Origin: Oligoflexia bacterium
GTDB lineage: Bacteria; Bdellovibrionota; UBA1018
Length of the DNA stretch: 64,000 nt
Assembly (NCBI GenBank): GCA_903895855.1
Contig: CAITVN010000224.1
Span: 50,341 to 114,340 of the forward strand
Reading direction: 5' to 3'
Made by a program: the position numbers and the translations under genes. Each line of letters begins with the position of its first letter. Position 1 is the stretch's first letter. The notes beneath the pieces were generated by a model. It ran no database searches. It saw only the letters and a list, made by a program, of their open reading frames with translations, and had not been told where the DNA came from. Below, in pieces: positions 26,864 to 35,628 of the stretch.

Positions 26864-27355
26864 ATGCAGGGAAAAAAGTGGATTTTCATTTTAAGCGCAA
26901 TTGCTATCTTAGCTGTCACTGGCGGCATCTCTTTTCAATACTATAGTTTCGTTTTCTCTAAAACAGTAGTGGGCGAAGTCATCGGGGTAGAGCGAGTGAC
27001 CCAGCCAACGGCTATTATCGGGGGTAATGCCCCAGCCAGCCAGCTCTATTCTTTCGCCATTGCCATTCGCGATAAAAATTCAGAAATTCATACGGCAAGC
27101 TCAGAAGATCGCCAATGGGCAGTCGTTCAAAAAGGCCAGTGTGCAGAAGCAAAGTTCTTGCCTTACCCACCTTGGGTTCTCGATAAATCAGGAACCTTTT
27201 TCGGAGCTCGATTGATTCGGCTTTTTGACTGTCCAGGGGCAAAAACAGCTGAAACGATCACACCCCCACCGGCGCAACCAAGCAGTGAAGCCAGTCCGTC
27301 GGCGGCCGCAGTCAACCCCACTCCCGCGGCGGCTTCAAGTGGTTCGCCGAATTAG
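26864..27355 (+). CDS. Membrane-anchored periplasmic protein of unknown function
   Basis: 163 residues: one N-terminal helix (WIFILSAIAILAVTGGISFQYY) anchors a small beta domain (~30-125: VVGEVIGVERVTQPTAIIGG, LYSFAIAIRDKN) followed by a Pro/Ala/Ser-rich tail. One Cys pair (GQCAEAK, FDCPG). Divergent from the hydroxylase gene and overlapping the convergent methyltransferase gene by 21 nt. Family not recognised. Confidence 0.6.
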   Translation: MQGKKWIFILSAIAILAVTGGISFQYYSFVFSKTVVGEVIGVERVTQPTAIIGGNAPASQLYSFAIAIRDKNSEIHTASSEDRQWAVVQKGQCAEAKFLPYPPWVLDKSGTFFGARLIRLFDCPGAKTAETITPPPAQPSSEASPSAAAVNPTPAAASSGSPN

Positions 27356-28318
27356 CGAAAAGTAGATGGGCCCGACACCGGTTCTATCAGGCAAAATCTG
27401 GTAACCAAACTTTGTTTTTTCAATGAGTTCGGTCGGATGCTTCAAGTAACTCACGGCTTTGCTGTCGACTCGCACCTGATTCAAAAGTTCTTCAATACCG
27501 CCCACTACTTCGCACTTGAGTTTCTTGCTCGTCAGCGCCCGCTCGACAAGCTGGTCATTTTCGCCTTCATGCACGCTGCAAGTTGAGTACATCACTAACC
27601 CGCCGGGCTTTACCACCTGCAGACTGCTGGCCAACATCGACCACTGATCTGTTTGAATTCTACTTGAACGCGAAACCGACCATTTTTGAAACTCTTTTGA
27701 ATTTTCTAGAACATGTTTTTCTGACGAGCACGGTGCATCGAGTAAAATGGCGTCGGCAACACCCTTCTCATGCAAACACCATTGCCGCGAATCGTGACCG
27801 GTGACCGAAAACTGATCAGCTTTGAAAAAATTCTCTAAGTTTCTCTTCAGCCTGCCTCGCCGCGAATCTGAGCGCTCATTGAACACCATTCGCCAAACTG
27901 AGTTCAAGTAAGACCTCAATAAAATCGACTTACCACCGGGCGCAGCGCAAAGATCAATCAAGTACCGCCTCGGGCCACCGTCGTCTAACGGGGGTGATGC
28001 CGCGAACACCAAACAAAGCGCAACCACGACCGAAGCGGGATCAAGAAAATACACGGTCAAGTTTGCCAAGTCTTCAGCTTTGATTGAGTTATGAGGCAAA
28101 ACGTAAATTTCGTCGGTGAGATCTGACCTTAATTTCCAGCAAGCGATTGAGGCCGCTTGAACTTGAGAAAGCTGACGAGCCCCCTCGGCACTATCGGTGC
28201 CGTCTGGGCAAATGATCACCGCCACCCAAGACGCGTCTCGTTTCAGAGCCGACTCAAGCGACGCCCAGCGATCACTCCAAAGGTTCTGATAAAAGGCGTG
28301 AAAATCTGGTTTCTTCAC
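27335..28318 (-). CDS. NOL1/NOP2/Sun-type RNA m5C methyltransferase, RsmB-like
   Basis: 327 residues from GTG 28318. The SAM fold shows LIDLCAAPGGKSILLRSYL (motif I), ILLDAPCSSEKHVLEN (motif IV Pro-Cys) and VMYSTCSVHEGENDQLV (motif VI with the catalytic Thr-Cys), the two-Cys arrangement of m5C RNA methyltransferases. The N-terminal RNA-binding half is short compared with RsmB and lacks a NusB-like domain. Target (16S C967 or another site) cannot be decided. It follows the secreted protein gene at 28332 by 13 nt. Confidence 0.85.
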   Translation of the reverse strand: MKKPDFHAFYQNLWSDRWASLESALKRDASWVAVIICPDGTDSAEGARQLSQVQAASIACWKLRSDLTDEIYVLPHNSIKAEDLANLTVYFLDPASVVVALCLVFAASPPLDDGGPRRYLIDLCAAPGGKSILLRSYLNSVWRMVFNERSDSRRGRLKRNLENFFKADQFSVTGHDSRQWCLHEKGVADAILLDAPCSSEKHVLENSKEFQKWSVSRSSRIQTDQWSMLASSLQVVKPGGLVMYSTCSVHEGENDQLVERALTSKKLKCEVVGGIEELLNQVRVDSKAVSYLKHPTELIEKTKFGYQILPDRTGVGPIYFSLIRRTT

Positions 28319-28331
28319 TTGGTATTTTTTC

Positions 28332-29003
28332 TCACAAGCTTTTTGCCTTTTCGAGAATGACTTCTTCTAACGCTCGAGACAGCGCCGCCGGTTGCTTTCT
28401 GATGATTCTCTTCAGCATAGCAGACACTACCATCGAAGGATTATTGCCATCAGCCGTATAGGCCGTCACAATGACGTTAAGGTCAGCACTCTTGCCTGCG
28501 TGGGCAGCCAATTCTCGAAAACACAAATCGAGTTCTAAAAGCGATAGGTTTTTTGAAATCATCGCACTCGAATCGGTCAAATCGAAATCGATACGAATAG
28601 GCGAATACCCAGCCTGGCAATTTTCAACCAGCGAATCATCGTGAATCGTCACATTTTTCACCCGTGACAGTAGGTTACCGTAAATACCCATCACCCAAAG
28701 ATCAACGCTCATCTTAACTGATCCGGAAGCCTCGTTCTCAACCACTTTATTCGCGTATTTCACTCCCACCGGAGTGTAGTGCTCAAGCACCTCTTTCAAG
28801 TCTCCGAGAGCTTGAGAAAAGGCCGGTAGCAGACTTTGAGTGACTGATACCCCAGTGCTCGGCGCCGACACCGTGAATTCATATTGAGTCAAGAGTTCAC
28901 GCTCAACGGGCGCCGCCATCAAGTCGGGATTGAAAACGGCGAACGCATTCAGGGCAGCGAAAATCAACAGGATGCAGACCAGGGTAAATTTCGAGCGAAT
29001 CAT
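28332..29003 (-). CDS. Exported protein of unknown family
   Basis: 223 residues with a signal peptide (FTLVCILLIFAALNAFA) and a mixed alpha/beta mature domain. Two Cys (ENCQAGY, LDLCFREL) could form a disulfide. A helical C-terminus with dibasic stretches (LKRIIRKQPAALSRALEEV). No recognised family. Same strand and 13 nt ahead of the RNA methyltransferase gene, so probably cotranscribed. Confidence 0.6.
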   Translation of the reverse strand: MIRSKFTLVCILLIFAALNAFAVFNPDLMAAPVERELLTQYEFTVSAPSTGVSVTQSLLPAFSQALGDLKEVLEHYTPVGVKYANKVVENEASGSVKMSVDLWVMGIYGNLLSRVKNVTIHDDSLVENCQAGYSPIRIDFDLTDSSAMISKNLSLLELDLCFRELAAHAGKSADLNVIVTAYTADGNNPSMVVSAMLKRIIRKQPAALSRALEEVILEKAKSL

Positions 29004-29049
29004 GCTTGTTCAACTAGCATGAAAACCCATGAAATTCAAAGAGCTCACA

Positions 29050-29098
29050 ATAAAAACAGCCCAAGATCAGCCACCTTCGCGGTGGGCAATCTTGGGCT
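29050..29098 (-). terminator. Intrinsic terminator of the 29125-30288 gene
   Basis: On the minus strand a long stem (AGCCCAAGAT / ATCTTGGGCT, with an inner CCACC/GGTGG stem and GCGAAG-type loop) is followed by TTTTTATTG, 27 nt after the stop codon. A clear Rho-independent terminator. Confidence 0.88.
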
Positions 29099-29124
29099 GG
29101 CTAAGCAATTCTAAATCTCACTTA

Positions 29125-30288
29125 TTAGAAATGTTTTTCCATGTAAGACTTGGCTCTTTCGTCTTCTGATTTCCAGTGACCGCAATCGCCAGAAACCGGA
29201 GCTTTACAAGCTAGCTTATCGGTTTGATAGACATTCCAAGTGTCGTTGAGTTGATAACTTGGACCTGAGTCTAAGTTGTCTGGGCCCATGTAGTACATTG
29301 GCACACGCATATAAACACAGTCTTCGCTGGTGTACTCAGAGTCTTTGATCGCCTTCACTTCGGCGTAAGTTTTCACTTCTTTGCACTCTTTGTGAGTGCG
29401 AACGAACATATCAGTCCAGTCTTTTATGTTCATGACTTTGCGAGGCACCGTCGTTGCCACATTGAAGTGATTTTCTTTGGCGTCGTCGTCGTTATAACGC
29501 TCATCTTTTGTGAAGTTGAAGGCGGGGTCAAGCACCCAAGGTTCGTTGCCTGCAGTCACGAGAGGCGCTACGTGAAAATCCCATTGATTGATATTCTTAT
29601 AGAAATAAGCTTCGCGTTTAAGACGGTACCAGTGATCAAAAAACTTAAACTCACACTTACTTATCGCGTAATCGCTGCCAGCATCTTCACACATTTTTAG
29701 GTGCTGATTTCGACCAATGCGATAAGGCTTGGTGAAAAACAGAAAGATCTTTTCGGTTTTGATTCCATGGTCGCGCCAGAGGCTGTGGGTCCAGTAATGA
29801 GCCCGCTGCCAGCACTCAGATTTGCCACTCAGTGATTCTTTAGTCAGGTCATCCATCAAGCCTTGGGCTTGCTCTTTCACTTCAAACTGGCTCGGTTGAT
29901 ACCAAGCGTACGGTGTCGTTGGCTTTTCACTTTTCATTTGTGGTGAACCGCCTGCCGCTTCAACACCTAAAATTTTATCTTCTTCATAGGTGATGCGGCC
30001 GACGTCGCCTTTTTCTTTCAAACGCCACAATCTAGCGATCAAATCGGTATTGGCGCCATCAACTGAATACACCTGATAATCAGAGGTCTTCACTAATGCC
30101 TTCACAGAGCCGGGAGCTCCGATTGGATAAAGAACATCAGAAATCTTGGTCACGTACTCAGCAGAATGAGCTGTCTGAGAAATCAAAGTGCTCAATGCTA
30201 CGATCACACTTCCGATGGTTCCACGGTTTTCACGAACGATATTAATCAACTGTTGATTTTTTGATTTACGACTCAATTGACGACTCAT
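29125..30288 (-). CDS. Secreted protein-glutamine glutaminase-like cysteine hydrolase (candidate)
   Basis: 387 residues with a long N-terminal signal region (IGSVIVALSTLISQTAHSA). The order Cys159 (SECWQRAHYW), His239 (WDFHVAPLV) and Asp254 (WVLDPAFN) with these local contexts matches the Cys-His-Asp triad of protein-glutamine glutaminase and related deamidases (Cys in C-x-x-R-A-H, His in WxxHVA, Asp in V-x-DP). The ~140-residue region before the Cys would then be a propeptide, as in the Chryseobacterium enzyme. Several extra Cys (CEDAGSD, CEFKF, HKECKEV, EDCVYM, CKAP, GDCGHW) could form disulfides. Predicted to deamidate Gln in proteins outside the cytoplasm. Own terminator downstream. Confidence 0.6.
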   Translation of the reverse strand: MSRQLSRKSKNQQLINIVRENRGTIGSVIVALSTLISQTAHSAEYVTKISDVLYPIGAPGSVKALVKTSDYQVYSVDGANTDLIARLWRLKEKGDVGRITYEEDKILGVEAAGGSPQMKSEKPTTPYAWYQPSQFEVKEQAQGLMDDLTKESLSGKSECWQRAHYWTHSLWRDHGIKTEKIFLFFTKPYRIGRNQHLKMCEDAGSDYAISKCEFKFFDHWYRLKREAYFYKNINQWDFHVAPLVTAGNEPWVLDPAFNFTKDERYNDDDAKENHFNVATTVPRKVMNIKDWTDMFVRTHKECKEVKTYAEVKAIKDSEYTSEDCVYMRVPMYYMGPDNLDSGPSYQLNDTWNVYQTDKLACKAPVSGDCGHWKSEDERAKSYMEKHF

Positions 30289-30549
30289 ATAACAATACTC
30301 CTTCTGACTTTGACTTAATTTTTTTCAAAAACTCTAAAGACTCTCTCGGGCCACTTTTATTTTTCTCGGACCGAAGTCGGCATCCTGCTCGAAACTTCAA
30401 CACTCGCCACCGAAGGCGTTAACCTTCTTGACTTGGTGCATCAATACATGGCTCATTGCGTCACAACAAGAAAATCAGACATTAAATCACTAACTGAGAT
30501 CGGGTCGTACCGAGTGATATTTGACTTAGAGAATCAGGTAAGCGTCAGA

Positions 30550-31110
30550 CTAGAAAATGTCACCGCAACTGACCGGAGCCAGCAAAAAAAGCCTTTGAAT
30601 ATTCGAATAATCTGTCAGGTTTTCTCGAGAAAATGCCCCAACTCCGACAATCGATTCACAGCTCAATGATTCAAGCCCTTGAATACAAGCCGTAGCCATC
30701 TCAGCGTCAACGACCAATTTTTTGGCCTTTTCGTCTGCCACAATCTCGGCATAGGTACCGTACCCTTGCAAAAGGCCGATTTCGCTATCGATGACCGCTG
30801 TAGGTAGCACCCCTGCCTCACAATCAGCCACACTGAGCGGAGAATAGCAGGTCGAAACTTGGGTGCAGAGTGACTGAAGCAACCGCTCTGGAGTGGTCAA
30901 CGCCACGGCATTTGAGCTGGTGGTATCTCCTGGTTGATTTGACGAATTTTCAGCAACTGTAGGGGTGGTGCCGCCCCCACCCGTCGGATTACCCGTGAGA
31001 GTACCCCCACAGCCTGGTAAGGTCGCTAAACCCCCTATGACACTCACAATCACAATGACAAGTGGAGTGATGCTCGAGCAGCTTTGGATCGAAAATAGCC
31101 TATTTTTCAC
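30550..31110 (-). CDS. Lipoprotein of unknown function paired with a TIGR02147 regulator
   Basis: 186 residues: signal peptide with lipobox LPGC, then a Gly/Thr/Pro/Ser-rich tether and a small domain (~75-186) holding six Cys (LCTQ, TCYSP, DCEAG, ACIQG, SCESI, SCGDI), probably three disulfides. Its start overlaps the end of the TIGR02147-family gene by 11 nt, an arrangement seen repeatedly in Bdellovibrio-like genomes. Function unknown. Confidence 0.65.
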   Translation of the reverse strand: MKNRLFSIQSCSSITPLVIVIVSVIGGLATLPGCGGTLTGNPTGGGGTTPTVAENSSNQPGDTTSSNAVALTTPERLLQSLCTQVSTCYSPLSVADCEAGVLPTAVIDSEIGLLQGYGTYAEIVADEKAKKLVVDAEMATACIQGLESLSCESIVGVGAFSRENLTDYSNIQRLFLLAPVSCGDIF

Positions 31111-31987
31111 GTTTTGCCTCGGTTTCTGGCGAATGCGTTGGCGAGGCCGTTAAAGGAAATAACTGAAAATTTAACTGATAAACTTGAGTTAGCTCTTGGT
31201 CAGCACAAACCACTTCGAGCAACTCTTTTAAGAATTTTTGAATCATCGATTTCACATTATTCATTCCTGATTGTGAAATACCAAAACTCAAAGACGAAAT
31301 TTCTCGTTGTTCATGACTAAACCTCTCCAGCGATTCTGAGCCCATTTTGATCATTTCTTGATGGTATCGAGACACCAAGGCACTCGTGATTTCATCGCCA
31401 GTGAACACTTGGGCTTCAGCTTGAACCCACTTTTGATTCTGATCTTTTTGGATGAAACCCAGCCATTTTAGGTTCTGTAGCGCGTGCCTGGCCTGGGCAA
31501 CGGTGATAGATGGAACGATTCGCTTAGCGATCCATTCGGGGTCATCAACAAACCCTTCAGTCGCCACCAATTCTCGAATCGCAACATTGTACCAACGGGC
31601 ATAGTACTCGTATTGTGCTTTTTTAAGCCGACTCAAACGTTTAGCGCCCTTTGAGCCCGAGGCCATAATGAGCTCTGCAAAGTACTTTTTTTGATCAACG
31701 CTCTTTGATTGATTGAGGTATACTAAGTTTCGAAAATGATTCTTTTCGCGATCACTCAACTTCAACGCTTTTGCGAAGCACGCAATGCCTTCATCCGACA
31801 GATTGCGCTTGTTTTCAATCACGAGCTTCAAGAAATTCGGAGATTTCAGTCCCGCTAACCTCGAAAAGACCCGAAACGAATAGCCGATTTGGGTTTTTTT
31901 CTTGTGGAGGTAATGATCACGAAGAAACAGTCGAAAATCTGTGTATTCAAAAATAGATATAGACTCGGGTTTCGATAAAGCACTCAT
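31100..31987 (-). CDS. TIGR02147/DUF4423-family regulator
   Basis: 295 residues with the family outline: FEYTDFRLFLRDHYLHKK near the start, a Cro-like helix-turn-helix (FRVFSRLAGLKSPNFLKLVIENKRNLSDE), the EYYARWYNVAIRELVA core and a second winged segment (ITVAQARHALQNLKWLGFI), ending in YQLNFQLFPLT. Members are taken as transcription regulators of neighbouring lipoproteins. A perfect palindrome lies 51-73 nt upstream of the start and the same motif recurs upstream of the 33347-35356 gene. Confidence 0.85.
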   Translation of the reverse strand: MSALSKPESISIFEYTDFRLFLRDHYLHKKKTQIGYSFRVFSRLAGLKSPNFLKLVIENKRNLSDEGIACFAKALKLSDREKNHFRNLVYLNQSKSVDQKKYFAELIMASGSKGAKRLSRLKKAQYEYYARWYNVAIRELVATEGFVDDPEWIAKRIVPSITVAQARHALQNLKWLGFIQKDQNQKWVQAEAQVFTGDEITSALVSRYHQEMIKMGSESLERFSHEQREISSLSFGISQSGMNNVKSMIQKFLKELLEVVCADQELTQVYQLNFQLFPLTASPTHSPETEAKREK

Positions 31988-32037
31988 TACTACACCTTAC
32001 TGTAATTTAACGATAATTTCAATCAATACCTATAAAT

Positions 32038-32060
32038 TTTGTATTCTGTCTGAATACAAA
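32038..32060. promoter_or_regulatory. Palindromic site TTTGTATTC-N5-GAATACAAA
   Basis: Perfect 9-bp arms around TGTCT, in the AT-rich divergent region between the TIGR02147 gene (51 nt away) and the DUF4143 ATPase gene (95 nt away). Its core TGTATTC-N5-GAATACA is repeated at 35426-35446. Likely operator for a dimeric regulator. Confidence 0.6.
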
Positions 32061-32154
32061 TTCAGAAAATACCGGAAAATTAAGGCACAGTTATCGTGAT
32101 CTCATGTGTAATTTTACTTTATAACACTAAATTTACACGGTATATTACTCATCT

Positions 32155-33336
32155 ATGTGGAATAGACACCTAAGTAGCCGTTTTCCAAAAGAAAGCTTCT
32201 TTTTATTTGGGCCAAGACAAGTCGGAAAAAGCACCATTCTTGCTGAAACGGCCTCTCTATTCAGACTTGACCTATTAGAACCAAAACTCCAATTAGCCTA
32301 CACCAAGAATCCCGACCGCCTATTGAATGAGATTGAGTCGGCTTATTCTCAAAACCTAGACTCTTCCAAGCTCACTGCAATCATTGACGAAATTCAAAAA
32401 GTACCGGCACTTTTAGATATCGTTCAAATGTGCATGAGTAAGTATCCAAAATTGAGATGGATTCTCACTGGTTCGAGTGCCAGAAAAATTAGAAAAAACC
32501 ACGCCAATTTACTGGGGGGTCGCGCCCTATACCGGTCTCTTCACCCGCTCACCCAAGGCGAACTTGAATCAGATTTTCGCCTAGACCTTGCGCTCTCATT
32601 CGGTACTTTGCCAAAAATCTACGACATCGCTTTACGAGGCAATAGCGAAACCGCAATTGAATACCTCAGATCCTATGTCATCACCTACTTAAATGAAGAA
32701 ATCAAAGCAGAGGCTATCGTCAGAAATTTGCAAGGTTTTCAGAATTTTCTCGAAGTTGCTGCTGCTCAATTCTCTGAACAAATCAATTTCTCTGAATTGG
32801 CAAAAGAAACCCAAGTTTCTTATGCAAGCGCCCGGGAGTACTACAACATTCTCGAAGATACCTTTCTAGGGTTTTTCTTACTTCCGTATTTGAAAAGTAA
32901 GAGAAAACGAATGAGCCACCAGCCAAAGTTCTATTTCTTTGACAATGGAGTAACCAGAGCTCTCAATTCAACACTTCGAAACTCAATCAATCCAATCGAA
33001 AAAGGCCGGCTTTTTGAACAGTGGGTTATTCAAGAAATTTTTCGAATCAATCTCTATGAATCAAAAGATTGGAAACTTCTCTTTTGGCGAACTAGCCACG
33101 GGGCCGAAGTTGATCTCATCATCGAAAGAGGCCGAGAAATAAAGTGCGCGATTGAAATAAAATTTAAAACTACATTGAGCCCATCAGACTTGAGTGGCAT
33201 CTCTGCTTTTAGAGAAAGTGGATTCAGCAAGGTTCCTTGCTTTTTAGTGGCCCCCATTGAAAGTACTCAGACTCTCAATGGGGTTGAGATTTTACCGCCA
33301 CTTGAACTTCTGAAGAAACTCAAATTATCGTTTTAG
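32155..33336 (+). CDS. AAA ATPase with DUF4143 / PD-(D/E)XK-like C-terminus
   Basis: 393 residues. Walker A FGPRQVGKST (~18-27), Walker B AIIDEIQKVP (~78-87) and sensor TGSSARK fit the AAA_14 group. The C-terminal half carries the winged DUF4143 module (INFSELAKETQVSYASAREYYNILED) and a nuclease-like pocket GAEVDLII...CAIEIKFK (D-x(n)-E-x-K). These proteins are widespread in accessory DNA; their role is not settled. The gene is more AT-rich than its neighbours, consistent with transfer. No partner gene. Confidence 0.88.
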   Translation: MWNRHLSSRFPKESFFLFGPRQVGKSTILAETASLFRLDLLEPKLQLAYTKNPDRLLNEIESAYSQNLDSSKLTAIIDEIQKVPALLDIVQMCMSKYPKLRWILTGSSARKIRKNHANLLGGRALYRSLHPLTQGELESDFRLDLALSFGTLPKIYDIALRGNSETAIEYLRSYVITYLNEEIKAEAIVRNLQGFQNFLEVAAAQFSEQINFSELAKETQVSYASAREYYNILEDTFLGFFLLPYLKSKRKRMSHQPKFYFFDNGVTRALNSTLRNSINPIEKGRLFEQWVIQEIFRINLYESKDWKLLFWRTSHGAEVDLIIERGREIKCAIEIKFKTTLSPSDLSGISAFRESGFSKVPCFLVAPIESTQTLNGVEILPPLELLKKLKLSF

Positions 33337-33346
33337 CATTTTGACT

Positions 33347-35356
33347 TTATGGGCACTCACCTTTTTCAGTCATTAGGGTCGTCGCGAATCGACTCACACT
33401 CAGGTCTTCACTCGATTGCCTTCTAATCGCAAAATCTGAGACAGTAAGCAATTCGCCGTCAACTTTAAGGATACGCCTAATGTCTGGTGAATGCCCCTGA
33501 TCTTGCCACCAATGGCCACTCATTGAGGTCGTTTTGGCGCAACCTAACGGCAGTAGATCTTGATGGCTAAGCGCTGCCTGAAGGGTGATCTTGTCTTTCA
33601 CGGCAAAGACCTTAGCCCCGACAAATGCCAACCGATCACCGTATTCATAGGGGGCCGCATTTTCATGAGAACGAACGAGCTCGACAATCGGAAGCGCAAC
33701 CAGGTCGTTTTCGCGATCAAAGTAATAAGCGTGATGATTGCTCGTTGCTTCAGAAAATGAGCCGCGGTCACCTAAAACGACGTTGTCGATTCGATCCATT
33801 TTTAGAGGAGAAGAGATATCAAAAAGAGAAAGCTGAATTCCCTGAAACCAGGCAAAACCGGTCATTTCATGAGCATCAAAACCAACCCCCATCATTTTGC
33901 CTGTTTGCGCGGGTTGCAAGTAAGTTGAAAACCCAGGAACCTTCAACTCACCCACCACTTGCACACGGGCTGGGTTCGACAGGTCGATCGCAAAAACGGG
34001 ATCAGTCTTTTCAAACGTGACAACGTAAGCAAAATTACCGACGTATCGAATTGAACGAATGTCTTCGTTGCGGCCAAATCCGTCAACTTGAGAAAGTACC
34101 TTCAACCCTCCCGATTCATCTTGAATCAGGGCAAATAAGTGATTTTCAGCTTGGTACTCGCCGACTCCGCCGAGATAGCCCGTTGTCGTGGCGACCGCTA
34201 GAAAAATTTGATCTTCGATTTGAACTTCTTTCAAAGCCCACTGATCTTTGATTCGCCCCTGAACAAGACCGTAATGAACATCACGCAATGACCGCCCCCC
34301 CTCACCGATATCAACTTGAGTGATGGCGGTAAAATCGCGATTAGCCCCCCCTTCGCCTGGAATCGCTGATTGATCAGGCGATTGATTCACCGCGCGGGTC
34401 AACACTAAGGCTTTTTCTGTCATGTAGAGGTAATCATTTCCGCCAGCAAATCCGACTTTGAAATCATCGGCTTCAAGATCAGATAAGTCTTTCACCGCCA
34501 CTTGAGTGAATCTCAGGTCGGCATCGTTAATGGCGGGTTGATAGACTTGAGTACAGGCAACGCCCATCACCGCATTGTCTGTTACAGCAATAGGCTGATT
34601 CAAAGTTGGAATATCTAACTCTTGCCCATGCTGACTCGCCGAACGTGACTGACTCGTCTCTACCAAAGGCAACGCCTGATTGATCACCATAACAAGTCGC
34701 TCACCTAATACGCGAGTGTTCTTAATCGCACCCAAGTACTCGAACGTTTTAATGAGCGTGGGCAACTTACCTTGATTTAAGACAAAGACACTGACCACAC
34801 TCGAAGCCACAACGGTTGCAGACGACTCTCCCCACCCAACCCCACAAAAACTCACAGGCTGATTTCCAACAGCAACCAATAGCTCACGATCTTTTTGTGG
34901 CACAATAAACAATTCGAACTCGTATTTTTCATCTAGCGAAATTTCGCCAATTCGCTCTAGGTTCTGACGATTCACGACCCGCAATTTATGCTTCGAATAG
35001 ACCACAATCTGATCGGTGGCGACTTTCACAAAGTCGGCCTCATCAACCCCACTCTCTTGCAAATTAGTAGTCACATCACCCTCGCTTGAATTCGCCATCG
35101 CGACGGCAGTAGTGGCCTCAGGTGTCGACTGACTATTAGCCAGTAAGAGATTTAGCCGTTTTAACTCGAGGGCGTCATGCCAATCAGACTGCAATTCTTC
35201 GCAGTTATCGTATGGTTTTAATGACCTTCGAAACTCAACCGCTCCCATTCCAAATTCTACCGGCAATAAACTACCCCGATTCGCTTTCAGCGAACACCCC
35301 TCTAAACTCAAACCCAACAAACCCACACTAATCATACACTTCAATTGTTGATTCAT
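33347..35356 (-). CDS. Beta-propeller domain lipoprotein (pfam09826-like)
   Basis: From ATG 35356 (GGGAGA 9 nt upstream) the protein has 669 residues; a signal peptide ends in lipobox LSLEGC. An ESGVDEADFVKVATDQIVVYSKHKLRVVN motif near residue 100 is the hallmark of the secreted beta-propeller family (Beta_propel), followed by repeats such as VSVFVLNQ, LYMTEKALVL, HLFALIQD and IQLSLFDISSPLKM. Likely surface or periplasmic; ligand unknown. A palindromic operator candidate lies 69 nt upstream. Confidence 0.85.
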   Translation of the reverse strand: MNQQLKCMISVGLLGLSLEGCSLKANRGSLLPVEFGMGAVEFRRSLKPYDNCEELQSDWHDALELKRLNLLLANSQSTPEATTAVAMANSSEGDVTTNLQESGVDEADFVKVATDQIVVYSKHKLRVVNRQNLERIGEISLDEKYEFELFIVPQKDRELLVAVGNQPVSFCGVGWGESSATVVASSVVSVFVLNQGKLPTLIKTFEYLGAIKNTRVLGERLVMVINQALPLVETSQSRSASQHGQELDIPTLNQPIAVTDNAVMGVACTQVYQPAINDADLRFTQVAVKDLSDLEADDFKVGFAGGNDYLYMTEKALVLTRAVNQSPDQSAIPGEGGANRDFTAITQVDIGEGGRSLRDVHYGLVQGRIKDQWALKEVQIEDQIFLAVATTTGYLGGVGEYQAENHLFALIQDESGGLKVLSQVDGFGRNEDIRSIRYVGNFAYVVTFEKTDPVFAIDLSNPARVQVVGELKVPGFSTYLQPAQTGKMMGVGFDAHEMTGFAWFQGIQLSLFDISSPLKMDRIDNVVLGDRGSFSEATSNHHAYYFDRENDLVALPIVELVRSHENAAPYEYGDRLAFVGAKVFAVKDKITLQAALSHQDLLPLGCAKTTSMSGHWWQDQGHSPDIRRILKVDGELLTVSDFAIRRQSSEDLSVSRFATTLMTEKGECP

Positions 35357-35424
35357 ACTGATGTCTCCCTTTGATTCAATCATCGGTGAGCCAGCACCAA
35401 ACAACTAGGTGGGTAAACTCGTAT

Positions 35425-35447
35425 CTGTATTCGCCGTGAATACAGAG
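35425..35447. promoter_or_regulatory. Palindromic site TCTGTATTC-N5-GAATACAGA
   Basis: Perfect 9-bp arms around GCCGT, 69 nt upstream of the beta-propeller lipoprotein start and about 180 nt from the divergent phosphatase-fold gene. It shares TGTATTC-N5-GAATACA with the site at 32038-32060. Confidence 0.6.
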
Positions 35448-35628
35448 TCAGAGAACTCACACAGCTCAAGATATGAGAACCCTTAAATTAACTTGATTGA
35501 TAAATCACCCCGATGGTAGTTACCTAACGCGAAGCGTAAATGAACGAACAACACCAGAATCTCGAGAATCTTCTAGAATACAATGAGCCTTTTGAAGAGA
35601 ATGCGCAGAAAGTTCGGTTTTGATTCAA

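Noticed and set aside
30433..30669. Small plus-strand reading frame
   Set aside because: It is largely antisense to the lipoprotein gene, has no ribosome site and no family-like content.
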